NCBI GenBank assembly: GCA_026982655.1
Contig: JALSGO010000012.1
Coordinates: 1 to 33,008 of the forward strand
Direction: 5' to 3'
Length of the DNA: 33,008 bases
Origin: Candidatus Bipolaricaulota bacterium
GTDB lineage: Bacteria > Bipolaricaulota > Bipolaricaulia > RBG-16-55-9
Position numbers and translations under genes: made by a program. Below the pieces are notes generated by a model. The model searched no databases. It had not been told where the DNA came from and saw nothing but the letters and a program-made list of their open reading frames with translations. Shown here piece by piece: positions 17,218 to 23,407 of this stretch; the first letter of the stretch is position 1, and each line of letters begins with the position of its first letter.

Positions 17218-17221
17218 GACG

Positions 17222-17251
17222 TTGTGTCCACCGGACGGAGTCGGGTACAAT
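17222..17251 (+). promoter_or_regulatory. sigma70-type promoter of the RHH-like gene
   Basis: TTGTGT (17222-17227), 18-bp spacer, TACAAT (17246-17251). The -35 boxes of the two divergent promoters are only 4 bp apart, so both could answer to one regulator. Confidence 0.5.
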
Positions 17252-17317
17252 CCTTCGGGGTAGAACCCCTTGGGTTCCTGGGGAAGCGTCCGTTTCGGAG
17301 AGGGAAGGGAGATCCTC

Positions 17318-17560
17318 ATGCAGCTTACCGTATATTATAACCGTGACGACGAATGGCTGATCGAGAAGCTCAAGGCCTATGCCTATGCGGAGCGAAAGAG
17401 CGTGAGCGCCGTCGTGCTCACGGCCCTGCAGGCCTACTTCGAGACGGGGAAACCCCTAGAGGAGGGGAAGACTCTGCCTTCGCCGCCCCCGTCCTCTCCT
17501 GCGCCCGCTGCAGGGACCGAGTCCAAGCCGCGTAAGCGGGGCAAGAAGAAGGGGGCCTGA
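17318..17560 (+). CDS. Ribbon-helix-helix-like small protein
   Basis: An 80-residue protein. The N-terminal half (MQLTVYYNRDDEWLIEKLKA, then AYAERKSVSAVVLTALQAYF) has the strand, helix, turn, helix plan of CopG/Arc-type DNA-binding proteins, with RKSVSAVV as the turn and start of helix 2. The C-terminal 30 residues are Pro/Ser-rich and end in a basic RKRGKKKGA tail. ATG 17318 is preceded by GGGAAGGGAG; an in-frame upstream ATG at 17270 lacks a ribosome site. It may regulate itself and the divergent zinc-ribbon gene (inference). Convergent with pafA. Confidence 0.65.
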   Translation: MQLTVYYNRDDEWLIEKLKAYAYAERKSVSAVVLTALQAYFETGKPLEEGKTLPSPPPSSPAPAAGTESKPRKRGKKKGA

Positions 17561-17579
17561 GCGATCGGCATCCCGTCCC

Positions 17580-17619
17580 GCAGGAACCTGCAGGACGACA
17601 CCTCGCAGGAGGTACGAGG
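17580..17619. repeat. Small inverted repeats between convergent RHH-like and pafA genes
   Basis: GCAGGAACCTGC (17580-17591) is a short self-complementary element and CCTCG (17601-17605) pairs with CGAGG (17615-17619). The stems are short and lack T-tracts; they may end transcription from either side. Confidence 0.25.
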
Positions 17620-17629
17620 CGGCTAGCGG

Positions 17630-19114
17630 CTAGGGCCGATGGGCTCCCCGTAGGTATCGGAGGAAGCGCTCCACCGCGCGATCGTAGGTGTCGAAGGGGT
17701 CCTCAAACGTCAAAGCCCGCTTAGCCCCCACCGTAACCCCGTCCCACTCGATGAGGTAGTCCCGGATGGGCAGGGCCCGTAGGGCTTGGACGAGCCGCGC
17801 GCGGGCCTTGGCCCGGGTGTGCTCCGGGCCTTGGTAGAGCGCCAGCTCGATCTCCTCCTCCCCCACGATGCGGCGGATCCCCTCGGAGTCGGCGAGGGCG
17901 AAGAAGAGCCCCTGCTCCGGGTGGATGTTGTGGTACTCCAAGTCCAGGCTGTGGAGCGCCTGATCGTTCCAGTCGAGGCCCTCCGCCTCGCGATAGAGTT
18001 GGAGCATCTTGTACTTGGCCACCCAATCGAGGCGGTCCGCCAGCTCTAGGGGGTCGCGCTCCAGGGCGTCTAAGACGTGCTCCCACTCGTCGAGCAAGTA
18101 GTCGGTCTCCTCGTCGCGGCCCCGGAAGCGCTGGGCGGCCTCGAGGTAGCGGCGCTGGACGTCCACGGCCCGGATCGTCCGCCCGTCCTCGAGACGGGCG
18201 AGCCACTGCCAGGTGGGATCCCGCGAGATCTCCCGCAGGGCGTGGATGGGCTGATCCAACCGCAGATCTTGCGGGGCGGCGTGCTCCTCCAGCGCGTCGA
18301 GCACCAGGGCCGTGGTCCCGATCTTCAGGAACTCCGCGTACTCCGACATGTTTGACTCTCCAAACAAAATATGCAGCCGCGGGGCCCGCGAGGCGTCCTG
18401 GAAGCTGTCCCACTTGGGGTTGATGAGCGCGCGGCTGAAGCGCACCCGCCCGGAGGCCACATAGAGAATGTGATCCGCCCGCTGGGAGAGCTGAAAGTCC
18501 ACCGTGGGGTCGGGCTCGACGCCGTAGATCTGGTCGAGAAAGGCGTAGTCCACCCGGTGGCGGCTCAGCCCCCGGATCATGCGCCGGGGGTCGCTCGTCA
18601 AGCGATGGCCTCCCACGCGCCCCGCGCCCGCGAAGATCTGGCGCGTGACCAGAAACGGGATCAGGGGGGCGAGCCGTTGGCCGTAGGGGTGCGTCTCGGG
18701 GCTCAAGGAGTAGTTCTCGTGGCAGCCGAAGGTATGGCCCCCGTAGTGATCCACGTTGTTGTTGTGGAAGCTGACCCGCTCCTCCCAGCCCAGCTCCTGC
18801 AACAATTTGATGATCAGCCGCTGGCCCGCCTTGTCGTAGGCGATCACGTCCCGCAGGGTGAGGCACTCGGGGGTGGCGTACTCGAGGTGGCTGCCCACCA
18901 CGTCGATGTAGAGCCTTCCGCCGTTGATGAGGAAGCCCCCGGCCTCGGCGGGCTCGAAGAAGGCGTCGCGGGCGTAGCGGTCGATGAGCCCCCAGCGCTG
19001 GTCCCGGAAGGCCTGATCTTTCACGCGCTCGACGACCTCCTCGGGCTTCCCCAACACGGGGTCGCGGACGAAGCAGCCGAACTCCGTCTCGATGCCGACG
19101 ATTCTGCGCAACAT
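17630..19114 (-). CDS. pafA: Pup-protein ligase PafA
   Basis: Joins the C-terminal glutamate of Pup to a lysine of a target protein using ATP. The 494-residue product has the glutamine-synthetase-like fold: GIETEFG (metal-binding Glu9), GGRLYIDVVGSHLEYATPEC (catalytic Asp71), then NNNVDHYGGHTFGCHENY, LIPFLVTRQIFAGAGRVGG, RLHILFGESNMSEYAEFLKI and FEDPFDTYDRAVERFLRYL at the end, which matches PafA and not Dop. The Dop-specific loop is absent. DVVGSH has one residue more than the mycobacterial DVGSH. The ATG overlaps the prcA stop by one base (TGATG); the frame is open further upstream but only as prcA shadow. Last gene of the proteasome operon. Confidence 0.93.
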   Translation of the reverse strand: MLRRIVGIETEFGCFVRDPVLGKPEEVVERVKDQAFRDQRWGLIDRYARDAFFEPAEAGGFLINGGRLYIDVVGSHLEYATPECLTLRDVIAYDKAGQRLIIKLLQELGWEERVSFHNNNVDHYGGHTFGCHENYSLSPETHPYGQRLAPLIPFLVTRQIFAGAGRVGGHRLTSDPRRMIRGLSRHRVDYAFLDQIYGVEPDPTVDFQLSQRADHILYVASGRVRFSRALINPKWDSFQDASRAPRLHILFGESNMSEYAEFLKIGTTALVLDALEEHAAPQDLRLDQPIHALREISRDPTWQWLARLEDGRTIRAVDVQRRYLEAAQRFRGRDEETDYLLDEWEHVLDALERDPLELADRLDWVAKYKMLQLYREAEGLDWNDQALHSLDLEYHNIHPEQGLFFALADSEGIRRIVGEEEIELALYQGPEHTRAKARARLVQALRALPIRDYLIEWDGVTVGAKRALTFEDPFDTYDRAVERFLRYLRGAHRP

Positions 19115-19926
19115 CAGGGCAAAAACGCGTTCAGCTCCTCCTCGGGGAGGAAGCGCAGCAGCCGCTCCCGGCGGAGGTCCCGCTCCAAGAGGGCCGCCTC
19201 TACCCGCTCGCCCCCGCCCTCGAGGGCCTCGGCCAGCACGTTGCGGAGCTCCTCCTCCGGGGGCAGCGGGGCCTTCTCCCACTCCTCGGGCTCGGGCTCG
19301 GCTTCGGTCCCCTCCTCCAGGGCCCAGCGGCCGGTGGACCAAGCCTGGAGGGCCCGTTGCAGGCCCTCTTCCAGGGATAGCGCCTTGCGGGGTTTGCGCT
19401 TCGGGTTCGGGGAGCCCTCACCGGAGAGAACCCGCTCCATGAGCACCTCGGCGAAGTCCGTCCCCGCCGCGGCGGCGTAGTCGTGGTACAGCGCAAACTC
19501 CCCGTCGTAGTTGAGCACGTAGTACAGGTCCTCCGAGGGGGCCTCGGCCACCTGGACGAAGAGCCCTCGGATCACGAGGGGGGTGCGGAACGGGTCGGCA
19601 AAGGAGCGCTTGAGCGCGGGGCTGATGGCGAAGCCCACTACCCGCTGGATGGAGACGTCCTGCTCGCTGCGCTGGTACCCCTCGGCGTGGGCGAAGTCGA
19701 CCGCCGCGTGGCGGACGGCCTCGAGATCCGAGGGGTTCCCCAGGCCCGCAAACGCCAGACGATCATAGATCTCGAAGATCTTCGACTGGGTGCGGCGGGT
19801 GGTCAGCAGCAGGATGCCCTCTCGACAGCTGAGGGCGGCCACGGGGCTTCCGCCGCGGAGGCGGTCCTCGACGTAATCGGCCTTCTGGCGGAGGGTCTGT
19901 TGCCAGTCGTAGGGCGTGTAGGCCAT
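19114..19926 (-). CDS. prcA: Proteasome alpha subunit
   Basis: Forms the outer heptameric rings of the 20S core that gate substrate entry. The 270-residue product begins MAYTPYDWQQTLRQKADYVE, followed by SPVAALSCREGILLLTT, KIFEIYDRLAFAGLGN and FAHAEGYQRSEQDVS, aligning with mycobacterial PrcA. It lacks a catalytic Thr, as expected for alpha. The C-terminal 75 residues are charged (PEPEEWEKAPLPPEEELRN) and longer than in mycobacteria. The frame is open to 20070 and an upstream ATG exists, but the family N-terminus fits ATG 19926. A 170-bp gap separates it from the membrane-protein gene, while it overlaps pafA. Confidence 0.92.
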   Translation of the reverse strand: MAYTPYDWQQTLRQKADYVEDRLRGGSPVAALSCREGILLLTTRRTQSKIFEIYDRLAFAGLGNPSDLEAVRHAAVDFAHAEGYQRSEQDVSIQRVVGFAISPALKRSFADPFRTPLVIRGLFVQVAEAPSEDLYYVLNYDGEFALYHDYAAAAGTDFAEVLMERVLSGEGSPNPKRKPRKALSLEEGLQRALQAWSTGRWALEEGTEAEPEPEEWEKAPLPPEEELRNVLAEALEGGGERVEAALLERDLRRERLLRFLPEEELNAFLP

Positions 19927-20002
19927 GCTCGCCGGATCGCGCTCCTCTCCTGCCTTCGATGTGAAGGCGAAACGTTGGGTCCCGATACGATAACGAATCC
20001 CC

Positions 20003-20022
20003 GCCGAGCCTGCCAGCTCGGC
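20003..20022. repeat. Inverted repeat in the gap before prcA
   Basis: GCCGAGC (20003-20009), loop CTGCCA, GCTCGGC (20016-20022) is a perfect 7-bp stem within the 170-bp gap inside the proteasome operon. It could be a processing or regulatory element that sets the alpha to beta ratio; no promoter in the gap is convincing. Confidence 0.3.
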
Positions 20023-20096
20023 CCTCTCCACACGCAGGCACAGGAAGACGATCCCGCTCCCTGCACCCAAAGCGCTCGTCTAAGGCTCAGAGGGGG

Positions 20097-20828
20097 TCAC
20101 CCCATCCCAATATTCCTCCGGATGTCGAGGTAGAGAAACGCAAGGACACCGAAGGGGAGGGGATCATAAAGGGCCTCGATCCCGGCCACGATCCAGGACT
20201 CCGGGAAGAGAAGCCCCAAGAGGAGCGAGGGAAAGACGATGAGTAGCAGGACTACGAGCACGGCTCCCCAATCCCTGCGCACCAGCTCGTAGCTCCTCCG
20301 AATGCCTGCCCAACCGTAGACTCCTTCCTCGACGAAGACGAAGGCGATGAAGGCGGTGAACAACAGCACCAGAAAGAAGGCGAACAAGGCCGCATACAGC
20401 CAGAGCAGTCCGATGAATCGGATGAGAGCGGTGAGTCCCACGGCCGTCACGAAGATGGCGACCTCTAAGCCGAGGATCAAAGCCAGGGTCCCCAGGATGG
20501 GACCGATCTCGGACAGCACGAACCCGTAGGCCTCCTGCAGACTCGCCGTCCGCCCTTGGATGCGGTCGAGGATCGCCTTGGACAGCGCGTAGGATCCTAG
20601 GAACGTGATAAAGATCCCCGGCAGGAGCGCCAGCAGACTCACTTCAAGGGGTTGGGACTCAGAGACGAGCAGGAAGTACAGAAGTTCTCCGCTCAATCGG
20701 GCGATAAGGGCGATGCCAAAGAACGTAAGGAAGTTCTTGCGATAGAGGGCCAGCGCCCGCTTCCAGGCCTCCCCCATCGTCAGCGGGAGGTCTGGGGAGG
20801 GCCAACCCTCTCCCTTCACCTCCGGCAC
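20097..20828 (-). CDS. Polytopic membrane protein encoded inside the proteasome operon
   Basis: I do not recognise this 243-residue protein beyond a resemblance to the broad membrane families that start with an amphipathic helix of the type MGEAWKRALALYRKNFLTFF (YciC-like or GlpQ-membrane-domain-like). About six hydrophobic segments can be seen: LIARLSGELLYFLL, LLALLPGIFITFLGSYAL, ILGTLALILGLEVAIFV, LLWLYAALFAFFLVLLFTAF, AVLVVLLLIVFPSLLLGLLF and PLPFGVLAFLYLDI. The start is GTG 20828, three bases after the prcB stop, so translation is probably coupled. Base composition is less GC-biased at third positions than in prcB and prcA. A membrane protein here is not part of the known Pup-proteasome set. 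Confidence 0.8.
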   Translation of the reverse strand: MPEVKGEGWPSPDLPLTMGEAWKRALALYRKNFLTFFGIALIARLSGELLYFLLVSESQPLEVSLLALLPGIFITFLGSYALSKAILDRIQGRTASLQEAYGFVLSEIGPILGTLALILGLEVAIFVTAVGLTALIRFIGLLWLYAALFAFFLVLLFTAFIAFVFVEEGVYGWAGIRRSYELVRRDWGAVLVVLLLIVFPSLLLGLLFPESWIVAGIEALYDPLPFGVLAFLYLDIRRNIGMG

Positions 20829-20831
20829 GGC

Positions 20832-21680
20832 TTACACCCCCGTCATCAACTCCCTCTTGAGCACCCGGACGCGCTCCTCGGGGACGTCTTCGATGCCCCG
20901 GGCAGTGATGATTTTCGCCAAGGGGGGGTAGCCCGCCAGCCCCGAGGTCGCGGGATCCAGGCCCGCTGCTACGTCCAGAAGGAGCAACGACTCCCTCAGG
21001 GCCTCGTCGAGCGACATCTCGGGGAAGGGCTTCTTGGCGCGGGCTATATATTCCAACGCCCCGCGGATCTTCTCCGCCCCGGAGCCCGCCGCGCTGTACT
21101 CCCGGCTCTCGAAGCGGGCCCCTAAAATGTCATAGAAGAAGACCCGTCCCTCGCCCTTGCGCGCATCATAGGTGCTGACGATGGGGACAAACCCCCCGAT
21201 CCCCTGAAGAAGGGAGGGCACGCTCTGGGCGAGCACCTTGGAGACCTCCGAGAGCTTCCCCTCCAGGCTCATCTCCTGGAGCTGGCTGCGGGCGTAGTAC
21301 TTGAACGAGTGGCGCAGGTACCGGGCCGCCTCGGCGGCCTGAGCGTAGGAGCCCGCGATCGCGATCAGGGTGTAGTCGTCCAGCTTTAAGATCTTTTCCG
21401 CCTCGTCGTACAGGATCCCCGTGGCCGCGGTGGCCCGACGGTCGGCCACGTTGAGCACGCCCTCTTGGTACTTGAGGGCGATGACCGTCGTGCCGTGGGC
21501 CTCTCCCCCTAAGGGGAGCTCCCGATCTCGCATCCGAACCCCGGCCCCAGGGCGCGGTTCGGGTTGGGGAGCCCCCGCCGCGGGAACGGGCGAGAGCGGG
21601 GCCGGGGCGGAGCCCCCGGCGCGCTCCAACAGTCGGCGAAAATCGCCCCCGGTGCGATCCGGCTCGAACTCGATCGTCAT
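20832..21680 (-). CDS. prcB: Proteasome beta subunit
   Basis: Forms the inner catalytic rings of the 20S core. The 282-residue precursor has a 63-residue Pro/Ala-rich propeptide and then HG|TTVIALKYQEGVLNVADRR, placing the N-terminal nucleophile at Thr64 after self-cleavage. Asp and Lys partners are seen in VADRRAT and EKILKL, and the body continues LIAIAGSYAQAAEAARYL, GGFVPIVSTYD and SGAEKIRGALEYIA. Mature length about 219, close to mycobacterial PrcB. It starts 9 bp after pup; the ribosome site is weak, suggesting coupling to pup. Confidence 0.95.
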   Translation of the reverse strand: MTIEFEPDRTGGDFRRLLERAGGSAPAPLSPVPAAGAPQPEPRPGAGVRMRDRELPLGGEAHGTTVIALKYQEGVLNVADRRATAATGILYDEAEKILKLDDYTLIAIAGSYAQAAEAARYLRHSFKYYARSQLQEMSLEGKLSEVSKVLAQSVPSLLQGIGGFVPIVSTYDARKGEGRVFFYDILGARFESREYSAAGSGAEKIRGALEYIARAKKPFPEMSLDEALRESLLLLDVAAGLDPATSGLAGYPPLAKIITARGIEDVPEERVRVLKRELMTGV

Positions 21681-21689
21681 GGTTCCGTG

Positions 21690-21860
21690 TTATTGGCCGC
21701 TGCGCTGGCGGTAGCGGCGGGCCTGGCGCGGGTCGACCCGCTTCATCCGCTCCAGCAGGTCCTTGGTGTTGGGGCGCTCCACGTCCGGGGTGCGCGGCCC
21801 GTCCTCCTGAGGGCGGGTGAGCGGCTCCGGGGGCGCCGGTCGGGTGGTGCGCTCGGGCAT
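21690..21860 (-). CDS. pup: Prokaryotic ubiquitin-like modifier, UBact-type Pup
   Basis: A 56-residue disordered tag protein: MPERTTRPAPPEPLTRPQED at the N-terminus, a predicted helix with RPNTKDLLERMKRVD (29-43) for binding the Mpa coiled coil, and the C-terminus QARRYRQRSGQ. It ends in Gly-Gln, so it needs Dop deamidation to Glu before ligation. The Arg-rich RYRQRSG ending differs from the GGQ/GGE of actinobacterial Pup and matches the UBact type reported from non-actinobacterial phyla. Strong GGAGGTGA lies 5 nt before the ATG, and dop ends 5 bp upstream. The position between dop and prcB is as in mycobacteria. Confidence 0.92.
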   Translation of the reverse strand: MPERTTRPAPPEPLTRPQEDGPRTPDVERPNTKDLLERMKRVDPRQARRYRQRSGQ

Positions 21861-21865
21861 CGGGG

Positions 21866-23401
21866 TCACCTCCTCGTCCTCGCCTGTGCGTCGTCCGTAA
21901 GATGTCGGGTCCATTCTACCACATCGTGCAAGGAAGCGTCCGGGGGGAGTTCGCGCCCGTCGATCGCCTCGTCCACGCAGCGGGTGAGGTCCAACTCGAC
22001 CGTCCGGCGCCCCTGCTTCAGGGAGAGGCGCCCCCAGCTCGCGGCGGAGACCTCGAAGCGCTGCAGACAAAGCCCCCGCAGGAAGGCCCGGGTGTCCCGC
22101 GGCGGGAGCTGCCTCGCCCGCTCGATCTCCTTCTCCTTGAGGATCCGTTTCACAACCCCCTCGGTTTGTAGGGCCCAAAAGAGCCCCCGGTGCGGGTCGA
22201 GGCTGTGGTACTCCAGCTCCAAGCTCTGCAGGAGCTCCAGGGGAGCCGTCTCCCACTCGAGCCCTTCGGACTCCAAGAACGAGTCGAGGAGGGCCTTCTT
22301 CGCGGCCCAGTCCAAGCGGTCGCTCAGCTTCCTAGGGTCGGCTTCGAGGTCGTCGAGCGTGCGGGCCCACTCGCGCAGCACCCAGTCCGTCTCCCGATCC
22401 CGACCCTCGAAGAGCTCTTGAGCGGCCAAGAGATAGGCCCGCTGGACCTCCACGGCGGGGATCGTCTCCCCCTCGCGGGTCTCGACCGTCCAGCCCCCCT
22501 CGGGGTTGCGCGCGAGGGCCTTGATCGCTCCGATGGGGTCCCGAAGCTCCACGGGCGGGCCGTAGCCGCGCTCGAGCACGCCCAGCACCAGGGCGGTGGC
22601 GCCCACCTTGAGGGCCGCGGCGTACTCGCTCATCAGGGCGTCCCCGCAGATCACGTGGAGTCGGCGCCACCGTGCGGGATCGGCGTGCGGCTCGTCCCGG
22701 GTGTTGATGAGGGGCCGCCGGTGGAGGGTGTCGACGCTGGCCAGCTCGTCGAAGAACTCCGCCCGCTGCGAGAGCTGATAGACCTTGGCCCCCGGCTCCG
22801 GGCCCGTCTCGCAGCCGACCTTCCCCGCGCCCGCGTAGAGGATTCGGGTCACCAAGAAGGGGAGGAGTCCGGCCATCAGCCGCTCGAAGGGGAGATCTCG
22901 GCGCACTAAATAATTTTCGTGGCAGCCGTAGCTCATCCCGTGGTAGTCGCTGTTGTTCTTGTAGACGGCCACGTACCGTCCGGTCTCCTGGCGGTAGCGG
23001 CAGGCCGCGGCCCAGACGATCCGCTCCCCGGCGCGGTCGTGGGTCAAAAGATCCCACAAGGAGCGGCACTCCGGCGTGCTGTACTCCGGGTGGCCGTGGT
23101 CGTGGTAGAAGCGCGCCCCGTTCCGCAAGAGCCGGTCGACGTGGTCCTCCCGGGGGGAGCGGGGCTCCGGCCCCCGGGCGTGTCGGGATTGGCGCTCGAT
23201 CTCCTCGTCCTGGGGGTGGGTCGTAAGGCGCGAGGCCCGAAATCCCCGTACGTCTTGGAGGGGGCTCTCGCCGCGGTAATCCCAAACGGCCCGGGAGGAG
23301 ATCGTCTGGACGAGCCGGCGGGCCTCGGCGGTGAGCTCCCCCACGGAGACGCCCTCGATGTAGAGGCCGTACTCCGTCTCCAGGCCGAGCAGGCGGTCCA
23401 T
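21866..23401 (-). CDS. dop: Pup deamidase/depupylase Dop
   Basis: Deamidates the C-terminal Gln of Pup and removes Pup from tagged proteins. The 511 residues share the PafA fold: GLETEYG (Glu8), NGARFYHDHGHPEYSTPEC (Asp101), YKNNSDYHGMSYGCHENYL, LLPFLVTRILYAGAGKVG and INTRDEPHADPARWRRLHVI. The stretch WDYRGESPLQDVRGF (40-54) is the Dop-specific loop and sets it apart from PafA. The C-terminus DASLHDVVEWTRHLT also matches Dop. Begins 6 bp after mpa with a poor ribosome site, and is followed by pup after 5 bp. Confidence 0.94.
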   Translation of the reverse strand: MDRLLGLETEYGLYIEGVSVGELTAEARRLVQTISSRAVWDYRGESPLQDVRGFRASRLTTHPQDEEIERQSRHARGPEPRSPREDHVDRLLRNGARFYHDHGHPEYSTPECRSLWDLLTHDRAGERIVWAAACRYRQETGRYVAVYKNNSDYHGMSYGCHENYLVRRDLPFERLMAGLLPFLVTRILYAGAGKVGCETGPEPGAKVYQLSQRAEFFDELASVDTLHRRPLINTRDEPHADPARWRRLHVICGDALMSEYAAALKVGATALVLGVLERGYGPPVELRDPIGAIKALARNPEGGWTVETREGETIPAVEVQRAYLLAAQELFEGRDRETDWVLREWARTLDDLEADPRKLSDRLDWAAKKALLDSFLESEGLEWETAPLELLQSLELEYHSLDPHRGLFWALQTEGVVKRILKEKEIERARQLPPRDTRAFLRGLCLQRFEVSAASWGRLSLKQGRRTVELDLTRCVDEAIDGRELPPDASLHDVVEWTRHLTDDAQARTRR

Positions 23402-23407
23402 AGGGGA

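Noticed and set aside
19927-20070. N-terminal extension of PrcA from an upstream ATG
   Set aside because: The extension has no similarity to alpha subunits and contains the inverted repeat; the family N-terminus fits ATG 19926.
17630-23401. PafA and Dop taken as two glutamine synthetases
   Set aside because: They share that fold, but CHENY, LLPFLVTR and the pup, prcB and mpa context fix them as Pup enzymes; the Dop loop separates the two.
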